Shown here in pieces: positions 8,641-18,181 of a DNA stretch of 64,000 bases. Under the pieces are notes generated by a model. It did no database searches and was not told the DNA's origin. It saw nothing but the letters and a program-made list of their open reading frames with translations. Origin of the DNA: CAWFPR01 sp963817635 (GTDB lineage: Bacteria > Acidobacteriota > Vicinamibacteria > Vicinamibacterales > 2-12-FULL-66-21); the NCBI GenBank assembly GCA_963817635.1, contig CAWFPR010000032.1, positions 209,756 through 273,755 on the forward strand. Direction: 5' to 3'. The position numbers and the translations under genes were made by a program. How positions within the stretch are numbered: the stretch's first letter is position 1; the number at the start of each line of letters is the position of its first letter.

Positions 8641-9878
8641 CAGAACCAGTACGACAATTGACCGCTGAGATAGGTCTGATTCTCCACACGCCCAGCGTCG
8701 CGCCAGTTCTGCTGCAAGGAGATCCTGGCGATGAGATTGCGCTGGAGATAGTACCCGGCCACGGTCTCGACGCGCCTCACCGGCGCGTCCCACGTCGTCG
8801 GCGCTCCGCCGAAGAGCGTGCCGCGGATCCTCGAGAAGCCGAGCGCATCGACGCGGAGCGCCGCGAAAATGCGAGGCGTGAGCCGGTAGCGCCCTTCGAT
8901 CCATCCGGCCGTGGCGCGCACGGCGGAGGTCTCCGACGGTGTCAGCACAATCGGCAGCGACCAGCGGCTCCACAGCAGCTCCCCGCGGACCAGCCATTGC
9001 CCGCGTGAGTACTCACCGTCCACGCCGAACGCCTGCTGTATGGCGTGGGACGAGCCCGGGAGGTCCCGGGATGCCCAGCCGCCGCGCGCCGCCGAGACAC
9101 CGAGCGCCAGGCCCGTGACAGGCGTGAGGCCCAGGCGTCCCGATACCTGCTTACTGCCGTTGTTGTCCGCGACACGCGGATTCGACAGGGTGCCGTTCGT
9201 GAGGCTGACGGCAATATCCGAGTGGCTGTCGCTCCAGTGTCCCTGGACCCCTGTGTCCCACCGGAGCGCGTTGACGATCGGCATGCCGGGCCGCGCGATC
9301 GGGTCGCCGACGGGGTAGCTCGCGCGCCAGCCGCGCGCGCGCATGCGCAGCAGATCGTCGGCGCTCGCGGGAACCGCGTCGGCGCGCAGCGATGTCAGGT
9401 ATTGATAGCCGAGCGGATAGCCGATGAAGGCGTCGTCGGTCGCGTAGCTGCGGCGTCCGTACGCGCCGAAGGACGGCGGGATGCGGCCCGCCTGCACATC
9501 GAAGGCGCGGCCGCGCCACGGCCGGAACCGCAGGTACGCGGCGTAGGCACGTACGGCCTCGATATCGTCCGAGCGCAGGTTGGCGACCAGAGCCAGCCGG
9601 CCCGTGGGCTGCCAGAGCGCAGAGACTCCGACGCGGAACGTGCGCAGCGTGTTGTGCTCGTAGTCGGTGTAGTTGAAGAAGGCAATCTCGTCAGAGGCCC
9701 CAACAGTGGCGGCCACGTCCGCCGCGACGAGCAGCTTGCCGTCAAAGGCCTGGGCGGGACCAGCAGGAAGCGTTTGCGCCCGTCCGGACGAGGCCGTCCC
9801 GGTCAGCGCCGCGGCGACGAGGACACCGGCCAGTCGATGGTCGAATTTCACGTGGAGGCGGTTCGAGGTCGGGGCCAT
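8640..9878 (-). CDS. Outer-membrane porin-like protein
   Basis: 412 aa with a signal peptide (LAGVLVAAALTGTASSGRAQ) and a run of alternating amphipathic strands ending in YLSGQLSYWF, i.e. a C-terminal Phe typical of barrels. Segments such as RPWRGRAFDVQAGRIPPSFGAYGRRSY resemble phosphate-selective or alginate-type porins. It is the first gene of the operon porin - cupredoxin - kinase - regulator, so the kinase may sense something related to this barrel's cargo. The start at 9878 is the first ATG after the divergent gap. Confidence 0.7.
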   Translation of the reverse strand: MAPTSNRLHVKFDHRLAGVLVAAALTGTASSGRAQTLPAGPAQAFDGKLLVAADVAATVGASDEIAFFNYTDYEHNTLRTFRVGVSALWQPTGRLALVANLRSDDIEAVRAYAAYLRFRPWRGRAFDVQAGRIPPSFGAYGRRSYATDDAFIGYPLGYQYLTSLRADAVPASADDLLRMRARGWRASYPVGDPIARPGMPIVNALRWDTGVQGHWSDSHSDIAVSLTNGTLSNPRVADNNGSKQVSGRLGLTPVTGLALGVSAARGGWASRDLPGSSHAIQQAFGVDGEYSRGQWLVRGELLWSRWSLPIVLTPSETSAVRATAGWIEGRYRLTPRIFAALRVDALGFSRIRGTLFGGAPTTWDAPVRRVETVAGYYLQRNLIARISLQQNWRDAGRVENQTYLSGQLSYWF

Positions 9879-9892
9879 TATAATCGTCCGCA

Positions 9893-10246
9893 ATGTCGTC
9901 ATCCGGCGCAGCCCACTCGATCTTCTCGCTCGCGCAGGCGCGCGAACTGCTTCCGCTGGTGAAGCACATGACGGCCGATGCGGTGCGGCGTACCGAAACG
10001 CTGGCCGCGCAGCTGCACGGCCTGGCCGAGGAGGACCCCGATCACATGGCGCTCTCGGCCGCGCTGCGCGACGTCGTGGACGACTGGGCCGACGAAGTCC
10101 AGCTGCTCGGCCCGGAGGCCCGCGGGCTCTGGCTGGTGGATTTCGACAACGGCGACGGCTACTACTGCTGGAGCTATCCCGAGCCAACCATCAGCCACTA
10201 TCACGGCTACCACGACGGATTCGAAGGTCGTCTGAAGATTCACTGA
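9893..10246 (+). CDS. DUF2203 family protein
   Basis: 117 aa, no signal or membrane helix. FSLAQARELLPLVKHM at the N-terminus and GLVDF-like GLWLVDFDNGDGYYCWSYPEPTISHYHGY at the C-terminus are the marks of DUF2203. These are small proteins of unknown function with conserved Trp, Glu and His residues. It is transcribed away from the porin operon; only 14 bases separate the two start codons, and a TATAAT word (9879-9884) lies between them. Confidence 0.8.
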   Translation: MSSSGAAHSIFSLAQARELLPLVKHMTADAVRRTETLAAQLHGLAEEDPDHMALSAALRDVVDDWADEVQLLGPEARGLWLVDFDNGDGYYCWSYPEPTISHYHGYHDGFEGRLKIH

Positions 10247-10300
10247 GAAGTCCGACCACTGCCGGCCTTGATCGGTTCCCGGCCGAGGTATATAACGGGT

Positions 10301-10328
10301 TATGCGGAATGGAATTGCATTCCGTATA
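10301..10328. promoter_or_regulatory. Near-palindromic operator upstream of the IclR gene
   Basis: A 28-bp inverted repeat with arms matching at 12 of 14 positions; the core reads GGAATGGAATTGCATTCC. It ends 5 bases before ATG 10334. IclR-family proteins bind such AT-centred palindromes and usually repress their own gene, so autoregulation is the natural reading. It may overlap the promoter. Confidence 0.6.
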
Positions 10329-10333
10329 GTGAA

Positions 10334-11065
10334 ATGGCACAGTTGAAGCAGACGTCGCTCGAAAAAGCGCTGGACGTGTGCGAAACGCTTGCCGGCGCGC
10401 AGCGCGGATTCACCGTCACCGAGCTGGCCAGGGCCCTGAAACAGCCGGCGCCGACGGTGCACCGTCTGCTCGCCGTCCTGAAGCGGCGCGGATTCGTCCG
10501 CCAGGACGAGGACACGTCCCGCTACAGCCTGACGCTCAAGATGCTCGACATGAGCTTCCGGTTGCTGGGGCGGTCGGAATTGCGCCTGCACGCCTACCCG
10601 GTGCTGCGCGAGTACGTGCTGCGGACGAGCCTGCGGGCGTTCATCGCCGTGCCGGCCGCCAGTGAAGTGACCTACCTGTGGAGCGCGGGCCCCGATGAGG
10701 TCGGGATGCACACGACGCACGGGCGCGAGATGCCGGTGCACTGTGCGATGTATGTCGAGCGCGGCGCCAGCCGCCGGCTGACGTGCGTGAAGCTGGAGCA
10801 GCCGCGGGATGCCGGCCAGTGGGATCGCGTGGCGGTGCGGTTTGGCGCGCCGGCGGCTGCGGCGCCGCTGCAGCGCCTGCTGTGCACCTGCGCACCGGTG
10901 CACGATTACACGGGCCGTCAGGTGGCCCGGGTCGGCCTGTTCACGCACGCGGCGGACGAACGGCCGTTCTGCGCGGACCAGCCGGGACCGGCCACGGAGC
11001 TGGCACGGCTGATTTCGCTGCGACTGGGGCATCTGCCCGCCGCGTCGGTCGCGCTGGGCGCCTGA
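10334..11065 (+). CDS. IclR family transcriptional regulator
   Basis: 243 aa. The N-terminal winged helix reads SLEKALDVCETLAGA...FTVTELARALKQPAPTVHRLLAVLKRRGFVRQDEDTSRYSL, followed by the family's effector-binding domain (LRLLGRSELRLHAYPVLREYV). I chose ATG 10334 because the family starts just before this helix and the operator palindrome lies directly upstream. The downstream genes are a ferredoxin and two complex I subunits, so it may control them, though 80 bases separate it from the ferredoxin. The ligand is unknown. Confidence 0.88.
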   Translation: MAQLKQTSLEKALDVCETLAGAQRGFTVTELARALKQPAPTVHRLLAVLKRRGFVRQDEDTSRYSLTLKMLDMSFRLLGRSELRLHAYPVLREYVLRTSLRAFIAVPAASEVTYLWSAGPDEVGMHTTHGREMPVHCAMYVERGASRRLTCVKLEQPRDAGQWDRVAVRFGAPAAAAPLQRLLCTCAPVHDYTGRQVARVGLFTHAADERPFCADQPGPATELARLISLRLGHLPAASVALGA

Positions 11066-11145
11066 AGGAACGCGGGACGGTCGGCTGCAATATGCAATGT
11101 CCAACCGTCTGACGGACAACGAGGTCTCTGAAGGAGGAAGAGCGC

Positions 11146-11406
<261 letters not shown>

Positions 11407-11459
11407 CGGCGGGCCAATGGTTTAACGGTGGTGGCCCGGGGATTGCGAGAAGGGGACAC

Positions 11460-12011
11460 ATGGGCCTGATCGAGCACAAGTTCGAGGACAATTTCATCAC
11501 CACCAACGTCGACAAGGTGCTGAACTGGGCGCGCCAGTCGTCGCTGTGGCCGATGGGGTTCGGCCTCGCGTGCTGCGCCATCGAAATGATGGCCACCGGC
11601 GCCTCGCGATTCGACATCTCGCGGTTCGGCGCGGAGGTGTTCCGCGCCTCTCCGCGCCAGGCTGACCTGTTGATCGTCGCCGGCACCGTCACGAAGAAGA
11701 TGGCGCCGGTTCTGCGCCGTCTCTACGATCAGATGCCCGAGCCGAAGTGGGTCATCTCGATGGGGAGCTGCTCGAACGCGGGCGGCCCCTTCCCGACCTA
11801 CAGCGTCCTGCAGGGCGTCGACAAGATCGTGCCGGTCGACGTGTACATTTCCGGGTGCCCGCCGCGTCCCGAGGCGCTGCTCTACGGAATCATGCGGCTC
11901 CAGGACAAGATCCGGCGCGAGACCACGGTCCTCACCCGCGAGCGCGTCATTCACGCCGGCGACACCGAGCCGACGCTGGTCGAAGCAGCCACTTCGGGCA
12001 ACAAGAGGTAA
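11460..12011 (+). CDS. nuoB: NADH-quinone oxidoreductase subunit B
   Basis: 183 aa. It has the N2-cluster motif GLACCAIEMM with adjacent cysteines, the further ligands in SMGSCSNAGGPF and in YISGCPPRPEALL, and the partner helix LLIVAGTVTKKMAPVLRRLYDQMPEPKWV. Start ATG 11460 follows AGAAGGGG. In complex I it carries the last iron-sulfur cluster before quinone. nuoI follows after 3 bases, but nuoC, nuoD and the membrane subunits are absent here, which is unusual for a main complex I operon. Confidence 0.93.
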   Translation: MGLIEHKFEDNFITTNVDKVLNWARQSSLWPMGFGLACCAIEMMATGASRFDISRFGAEVFRASPRQADLLIVAGTVTKKMAPVLRRLYDQMPEPKWVISMGSCSNAGGPFPTYSVLQGVDKIVPVDVYISGCPPRPEALLYGIMRLQDKIRRETTVLTRERVIHAGDTEPTLVEAATSGNKR

Positions 12012-12014
12012 CGC

Positions 12015-12485
12015 GTGCCACGCCTGCGACAGATCTTCCGGACCTTCTTCCTCGTCGACATTCTCAAGGGGCTGTGGCTGACGTTGAAGTACACGCCGCA
12101 GCCGGCCTTCACGTTCCAGTATCCGGCCGAGCGCCGGCCCGTGGCGCCCCGTTTCCGCGGTGTGCTTCGCCTCCAGGTCGAACCCGAAACGGGCGCGCAG
12201 ACCTGCATCGTCTGCGACCAGTGCGCCAAGGCGTGCCCCGATGATCTGATCGTGCTCGGGGGGCACCGGGAACCTGGGCAGAAGATCAAGATCCTCGACT
12301 ATTTCGACTTCAATCTGTCTCGCTGCAGCTTCTGCGGGTTGTGCGCCGAGGTGTGTCCGACCAAGCCCGTCAAGGCGCTCATCATGAGCGAGGATTACGA
12401 ACTCGGCAGCTACAGCCGCGAGTCGCAGATCCTGCGCATCGACCAGATGTACGACGGCGTTCCGATCGAACAGTACACGCGCTAA
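12015..12485 (+). CDS. nuoI: NADH-quinone oxidoreductase subunit I (2x4Fe-4S)
   Basis: 156 aa, GTG start 3 bases after nuoB. Two 4Fe-4S motifs are present: CIVCDQCAKACP and CSFCGLCAEVCPTKP. The N-terminal KGLWLTLKYTPQPAFTFQYP is the membrane-facing helix of NuoI, and the end LRIDQMYDGVPIEQYTR is family-like. It passes electrons to NuoB's N2 cluster. Pairing only with nuoB and a soluble ferredoxin suggests either a dispersed complex I or a small ferredoxin:acceptor module. Confidence 0.9.
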   Translation: MPRLRQIFRTFFLVDILKGLWLTLKYTPQPAFTFQYPAERRPVAPRFRGVLRLQVEPETGAQTCIVCDQCAKACPDDLIVLGGHREPGQKIKILDYFDFNLSRCSFCGLCAEVCPTKPVKALIMSEDYELGSYSRESQILRIDQMYDGVPIEQYTR

Positions 12486-12996
12486 GGGATAAGTCGTCGT
12501 CGCCGTCTTGCGGGTCCCGGGCCGTCAAGGCCCTGCGCGCCTCGAGCCGCTGCGCGCGGCGCGCATCCGCCTCGCGCGCGCGTTGCCGTTCTTCCTCAGT
12601 GTCCAGGATCAGCCCGGGCACCGGCAAGCGCTGGCCGTCCCGATCGATCGCCACGAAGGTCAGAAACGCCCGGCTCGTCATGCGGCGGATCCCTGTCAGC
12701 GTTTCCTCGGAAAAAACTTCCACCTCGACCTCGAGCGACGTGCTCCACGCGGCGGTGACTTTCGATCTGAGGATGATCAGGTCGCCGACCTTGATCGGGT
12801 GGAGGAACTGGAGACCATCGACGGCCGCCGTCACGAGGAGGCTGCGCGTGTGACGATGGCACGCGATGGCGCCGGCGATGTCGATGAGGTGCATCACCGT
12901 GCCTCCGAGGATGAACCCGAGAGGATTGGCATCGTTCGGCAGCACGACCTGCACCATGTCGGTTGCGCTGTCGGCGGGGCGCTTGGGTATGAGCAC
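12382..12996 (-). CDS. Acyl-CoA thioesterase (hotdog fold)
   Basis: GTG start at 12996. The core PNDANPLGFILGGTVMHLIDIAGAIACHRHTRS is the catalytic hotdog motif of the YciA/BFIT-like thioesterases, with Asn and Asp catalytic candidates, followed by DGLQFLHPIKVGDLIILRSKVT. The family normally ends near residue 160-170. Here the frame continues about 35 residues into the 3' end of nuoI on the other strand. The tail after DPQDGDDDLS is therefore probably read-through, and a frameshift near 12,495 (TAG in the next frame) would restore a normal end. It hydrolyses acyl-CoA; chain length unknown. Confidence 0.82.
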   Translation of the reverse strand: MLIPKRPADSATDMVQVVLPNDANPLGFILGGTVMHLIDIAGAIACHRHTRSLLVTAAVDGLQFLHPIKVGDLIILRSKVTAAWSTSLEVEVEVFSEETLTGIRRMTSRAFLTFVAIDRDGQRLPVPGLILDTEEERQRAREADARRAQRLEARRALTARDPQDGDDDLSLSACTVRSERRRTSGRCAGSATRGCSCRVRNPRS

Positions 12997-13000
12997 GGGA

Positions 13001-13252
13001 TCAGTTCTGACAGTTGCGGTCGATGAACGCCTTCAGCGTGCAGCGAAGCTCGGCCGGAAGGTCTTCCTCACGAATCGAACGCAGCAGGGAGATAGTGGAC
13101 TGGTAGGTCTTCAGCTGCGCGACGCAGCGCGGGCAGCGGGCGAGGTGCTGTTCCAGCTGATCGTGCACCTCGGGCGGCAGGTGGTGCTCGACGAAATCGG
13201 CCAGCAGGGCCACGATGTCGGTGCAGCGACGGGACGGTGGCTCAGGGCTCAC
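13001..13252 (-). CDS. Small zinc-finger (anti-sigma-type) protein
   Basis: 83 aa, GTG start. It contains the zf-HC2/ZAS pattern H-x3-C-x2-C (EQHLARCPRCVAQL) with an upstream CTDIVALLADFVEH segment. Proteins of this kind bind ECF sigma factors, but no sigma gene adjoins it and it lacks a membrane helix, so a free-standing ZAS protein is the safest call. The thioesterase gene starts 4 bases after its stop, suggesting one transcript. Confidence 0.65.
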   Translation of the reverse strand: MSPEPPSRRCTDIVALLADFVEHHLPPEVHDQLEQHLARCPRCVAQLKTYQSTISLLRSIREEDLPAELRCTLKAFIDRNCQN

Positions 13253-13338
13253 GGCTCGGACTCAGGCGGCAGCGCTCAACGACGACGGGCCCTGGACGCA
13301 GGCGACGGCGCCTGCGTCCAGGCTCTGAGCCTTGCCGC

Positions 13339-16300
13339 TTAGAAATCGTATCCAATCCACACGGAGAATTTCGGCTTGCGGAACCACTTGCTGCCCGTGG
13401 TGCCGTCGGTGATGCCTTGGTACGCGAAGATGTAGTCTTCCCAGTCACGATTCAACAGTGTCCGCCACGACCAGTCGAAGTGGATCGGGAAGCCGAGCGC
13501 GAAGGTCTCGAGACCGATGCCGTAGGACGCCCGGCCGTCGAGGAGCTTCAGGCCCGTGATAGTGGCCGGATCGCCGTAGATCGGGTCGTATTGAAGCGTC
13601 GTGTAATTGGGCTCGAACCCGAGCAGCGGAGTAATCGTCACCGGGTCGCGCGACCAGACCTTCATGGGCACGCCCTCGTAGCCCGCCGCTCCGAAGTTGG
13701 CGAACGCGATGCCGCGCAGGCCGCCAATCACGCCGATCGGCGTGAGGGCCGCTTCGATCAGCGGGAACCGCAGTTCGGCGTCGAGGAAGAACGCCTTGTT
13801 GCCGAGGAACTCGAGGTAGTTGTATCCGCGCAGTTCCGAGTTGCCGCCGAAGTACAGGTACCCGGGGAACTCTCCCCAGCTCTTGAAGCCGCGGGCCCGG
13901 AACGCGAGCACGCCGTTGGTCGCCAGGCGCATGTAGTGCCGGACGTCGACGTCGGTCGTCTGCCGCGACAGCATCTTGCCCCAGCTGGGCGCGTACTCGG
14001 TACCCCAGCCGCATGGTGCTGCCGGCGAGCGGGCCGTACTCCCTGAAGACCGTCGTCTCCTGGACGAACGAGACGCCGAGCGGCATGAACGTGCCGTTCG
14101 AGAACAGGGTGCGGCCGTACTGCGCCTGCTGATACTGGTCAGCGACTTGCTGGAGGCCCGGCTCGTTGTACTGCTGGCTGAACTGGAGGACGCCTGCCGA
14201 GAACTCGAGGCGGGCGTACCGGTTCAGCGGATAGATGCCGAAGCCCGTTGCGCCGCGTGCCGTCTGCGTGGCGATCGCCTGATCGCGGCTGAGATACGCG
14301 TACTGCGGATCGTAGAGGACCCCCGCGTTCTGGCCGTAGTAGAACTGCGTCTGCGAATACCCCTGCAGCGCGTACTGCAGCCGCCGCGACAGGTTCACGT
14401 ACGAGAACGACAGCGTCCGGTACTGCGACACGGACGAGGCGTAGAGGTTGAACTGCTTGTCCCCGAGCACGTCGGTGAAGGTGACCTGCGTGCCACCGAA
14501 CAGATCGCCGCCGCTCGTGACGCCGACGTTGATTGGCGGGCGCCCCTCGAGGAAGAGCTTTTCGAAGGTGCCCTTCGTGCGGATGTTCTTCGGCACCAGC
14601 GTGTGGCTGATCGGCGCCTGGAAGTCGATGACCGGTCCGGGCGTGCCGAAGTCCGCGCTCGCGACGGTGTGAATCGGTTCCTCGCGCGGCAGCGTGTGGA
14701 TGCCGTATTCACCCTTGTAGTAGGTGACGAACGCGATCTTCGCCGGCTTCTGGTCGTGCAGCACGATCGGCGAGACATTGCCGGTCAACGTGTCGGTGTA
14801 TTGCTTCAGTTCGCCGTTCTTCAGGTTCAGCGTCCAGATGTTGTAGATGTCGCCGTTGCGCGCCACCTCGGGGTCGATGGGCTCGTTGGGATCCACGGCG
14901 GTCGAGGGGAAGACGATCGTGTCGTTGTCCACGAACTCCACCCCGCCATCGTCATGCGTGCCGAACGTGATCTGCGTCTTCTTGCCGGTGGCGAGATCCA
15001 GCTGGAACAGCTTGTCGTTGCCGCTGACGCGAGCCAGATAGATGATGGACTTGCCGTCGGGCGCATACGTCGGCGCGAAATCGCCGAACGCGTCGTTGGT
15101 GAGGTTCTTCACCTCGCCGGTGTCGATGTTGACGGTGAAGATGTCGCCCACGGCGTTCTTGAGCGCCGAGAACGCCACTTCGTGGGCGTCGGGACTGAAG
15201 TCCGGCGACTCGGGAAGATCGACCGACTTCAGCTCGATCCGCTTCTCGATCTTCTTCGAGACGACGTTCTGGAGGATGAGCGTCTTGACCTTCTCGGTGC
15301 GCGCGAAGTAGGCGACCCGATCGCCGGCCGGTGACCACGACATCCACGACACGGCGTTGTTCCGGAACCCGCCAGGCGTCGCGATGTACTCGTAGCCCTC
15401 GTCCTTGTTGAAGCCGCCGGTCAGGTTGCGAATCACCTTGCCGTCCTTCGTGGACATCAGGACGATGTCGAGTTCCTGGTCCTTGCGGTTACCCGCCGCC
15501 ACGGCCATCAGGTCGCCCGAGGGCGAGGCCTCGATCGAGACGACGGCCACGTACGGGGTCTTCCCGCGCTTGGGTGCGAGGTCGCGCCCGTAGTCCATCG
15601 GCCGCTCCTTGTCGCGGAACGGCTTGAAGCGGTCCTTCAGGTATTTGTCGAACTGCTCGTCGAACTCCTCGGGCTTGAGGCGGAAGGCTTCCTCGTACGC
15701 GCTCTCGCCGCCTCCGATGACGGCCTTGCGCAGCGCAAACAGAAACTGGCGCAGTCCCTCCTTGCCCCAGCGGGACTCGATGAACTCGAAGGCCGCGTGG
15801 CCGAGGTTGTAGGGCAGGCGCCCGTCAACGAACGCGACGCCCTGGAAATCGCTCATCGACGGCACGATGTCGGCGATGGCCGCGTCGCGGACCGTCATCA
15901 GGTCGAACGGCTGCCAGTAGCCGGTCATGTAATCCGACAGCCCCTCGTCGACCCACAGCGGCAGGCCTCGACGCAGGAGCGACCGCGGGATGATGTCGAA
16001 CTCGAAGATGTGGGTCAGTTCGTGGGTGATGAGGCGGTAGAGCGCGTCGGACGGCTCGTCGATCGGCAGGACCATGCGGTCCCGGTACGGCTCGGCGAAG
16101 GCGAGGACGCCTTCCGGCAGCTCGCCGGGCTCGATGTTCTGCTGCTGGAACTCGCTTTGCGTCTTGTAAAGGACCAGCGGCACCTTGAATGCGAGGTCGT
16201 GCTTGAGGTCGGAGCTGACCTGCTGATACGCGCTCTCCGCGTAGGAGGTGACGCGTTCGAGATGCTGCTGGATCTCCGGGTAGTAGTAAATCTCGAAGTG

Positions 16301-16477
16301 GTCGGTCGTGTAGATCTTCCACTTGAAGTCGTCGTAGCGGACGCGGTTTTTCCCGAAGTACGGCACATACGGCGTCTGCGCGAAAGCCTCGCGGACGGCA
16401 CCGCCGATGAAAACGAGCGCGAGAAGGGCTATCAGCCCACCGAACGCCACGGTGCGGCGCAAACTGCGCGTGCGCAT
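13339..16477 (-). CDS. Peptidase-MA / TolB propeller / outer-membrane barrel fusion, frameshifted near 13,980
   Basis: About 1045 aa when the two frames are joined. A signal peptide (1-33) precedes a zinc metallopeptidase of the MA clan with HELTH at 152-156 and a downstream acidic GLSDYMTGYW segment. Next come TolB/WD40-like propeller blades (SWSPAGDRVAYFA, DFSPDAHEVAFSA, TYAPDGKSIIYLA), then a C-terminal Omp85/surface-antigen barrel (FGGNSELRGYNYLEF, ending SVWIGYDF). The frame change falls in the barrel. The family is common in Acidobacteriota. A surface-anchored proteolytic or assembly role is inferred. Confidence 0.85.
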
Positions 16478-16812
16478 AGTTCACCTCGGAAACGGCAGCA
16501 GAAGGCAGGCAGCCCGGCTGCCCGAACGGCGGCGACATCAGGTCGTCGGCTGTTGTCGCCGATGTTACTGTAGCTAAGACGGTTGCCGCAACGTTGACGT
16601 CCCCGGACGCACGAGGCCGACGAGGAAGACCGCCCGCGTGCGGCCGGCAGCAAGGCCCGTACCTGACCCGGCCGTGGCGAACCCGGAGGAAAACGGCCGC
16701 GGCGCCGGCCGGGCGCCCTTCGAGTGTCCCCCGGCGCGAACGGCGGCGTCACCGATTTCGGCCATCTAGTACAATCTGTTGGAATAAAGGACCGCCCCGG
16801 CGGTGTTCTCTC

Positions 16813-17421
16813 ATGTGGAACTCGCCGCGGCACGATCGAATGGTCTTCCGAAGACGTGCATCGACGCCAGCCGCGGACGACGGAGACGCCTTCGCCGCCG
16901 AGGCGCTGTCGTTTATCGACAGCCTGTATGGCACTGCCCTGCGACTGACGCGCCACGCGCCGGATGCGGAGGACCTCGTCCAGGACACGTATCTGAAGGC
17001 GTTCCGGTCCTCGGCGCAGTTCCAGCGCGGCACGAACCTGAAGGCGTGGCTGTTCACGATCCTTCACAACACGTTTCGGAACATGCGGCGGCACGACGGG
17101 CGTAACCCGGTCGATGTGGACAGCGATGTCGTGGAGCACGCCGCCAATCGCTCGGTGCACGAACAGACACCGGAGCAGATCCTGACCCGGGCCACCCTGG
17201 ACGCCGATCTGCAGGCGGCGCTCGACGCACTGCCCGATACGTTCCGCCAGGCCGTGTGGCTCCGGGACGTGGAGGAGCTGAGTTATGCGGAAATCGCCCA
17301 GGTGCTGAGCGTACCCATTGGCACGGTGATGTCGAGAATCTCGCGGGGTCGCCGCATGTTGTACGACCGGTTGTCCGCACACCCGGCCGGAGATCGAAGG
17401 CAGAAGGCCGATGTGGTGTGA
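16813..17421 (+). CDS. ECF RNA polymerase sigma factor
   Basis: 202 aa. Region 2 reads LYGTALRLTRHAPDAEDLVQDTYLKAFRSSAQFQRGTNLKAWLFTILHNTFRN and region 4 reads LDALPDTFRQAVWLRDVEELSYAEIAQVLSVPIGTVMSRISRGRRML. I chose ATG 16813; ATG 16840 is also possible. A TACAAT word lies at 16770-16775 with no clear -35. It is followed after 5 bases by a zinc-finger anti-sigma gene and then a TlpA-type thioredoxin, so the trio probably responds to redox or envelope stress. Confidence 0.92.
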   Translation: MWNSPRHDRMVFRRRASTPAADDGDAFAAEALSFIDSLYGTALRLTRHAPDAEDLVQDTYLKAFRSSAQFQRGTNLKAWLFTILHNTFRNMRRHDGRNPVDVDSDVVEHAANRSVHEQTPEQILTRATLDADLQAALDALPDTFRQAVWLRDVEELSYAEIAQVLSVPIGTVMSRISRGRRMLYDRLSAHPAGDRRQKADVV

Positions 17422-17426
17422 TCGCC

Positions 17427-18181
17427 ATGAGTAAGTGCCGAGACCTCGAGCCACTCCTGGCGGCCTACGTCGATGGCGAGGCGCCGCCCGCCGAACGCGC
17501 GACGGTCGATGCCCACATCGGGCGCTGCCCGCCGTGCCGCGAGCGGCTTGCCGGTGAGCAGACCGCCCACGACGTACTCAGTGCCCATCGCGACAGCCTG
17601 CGCGCCAGCGCGCCCGAGCTCGCTCCGCGCGCGCTGCGCCGGCCATCGGCAGGCCGCGCGGTTCGGCCGCTTCATGAGCCGGCGGCCATGGATCCCGCTG
17701 TCGCTGGCCGCGACAGTGTTCCTCGCCGTGGCCGGCGTCTTCGTCTTCGGCGCGAACAGCAGCGTCCAGGCGCTCGCCACCCAGCTCACGCTCGACCACG
17801 TCAAGTGCTTCAATCTGCTCCCCGCCAGGGCCGCCACGGCACCCGCTGCCGCCGGCGCGCGATGGGCGTCGGAACAGGGCTGGACATTGACGGTCCCGGC
17901 CAGTTCCGACTGCCCAGCAGCTCACGTTCATCTGCGTGCGCCGCTGTTTCGTGACCGAAGGCCGCGCCGCCCACCTCATGTACAAGTGGCGCGGCGAGCC
18001 GCTGTCCGTGTACGTCCTGCCGTCGGAGGGGCACCGCGGCCGTATCCAGGAAGTGGTCGAGCGGTTCGGGCATGAGGCGGTGCTCTGGACGGACCGCGGG
18101 CGTACCTACGCGGTGCTCGCGCGCGGGCGCCCCGAAGACTTCGACAATGTCGTACGCTATGTCAAGGCGAACGTGCGATGA
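17427..18181 (+). CDS. Membrane anti-sigma factor (ZAS), frameshifted
   Basis: Three frames joined (changes near 17,635 and 17,930) give about 250 aa. The N-terminal zinc finger has DAHIGRCPPCRERL (H-x3-C-x2-C). A single membrane helix follows (WIPLSLAATVFLAVAGVFVFGA), then an outside domain with VKCFNLLP, RCFVTEGRAAHLMYKWRGEPLSVYVLP and HEAVLWTDRGRTYAVLARG. The outside cysteines could be redox-sensitive. It should hold the preceding sigma factor inactive. Its stop overlaps the next ATG by 4 bases. Confidence 0.75.

Noticed and set aside
7936..8661. Plus-strand frame opposite the cupredoxin-like gene
   Set aside because: Shadow frame; the minus strand has signal peptide and metal motifs.
9879..9884. 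TATAAT promoter for DUF2203 or the porin
   Set aside because: It is only 8 bases from the plus start and overlaps the minus ATG, with no -35 box; too weak for a call.
13976..15334. 450-residue plus-strand frame opposite the peptidase-barrel gene
   Set aside because: Antisense of a well-conserved protein; composition is that of a GC-rich shadow frame.
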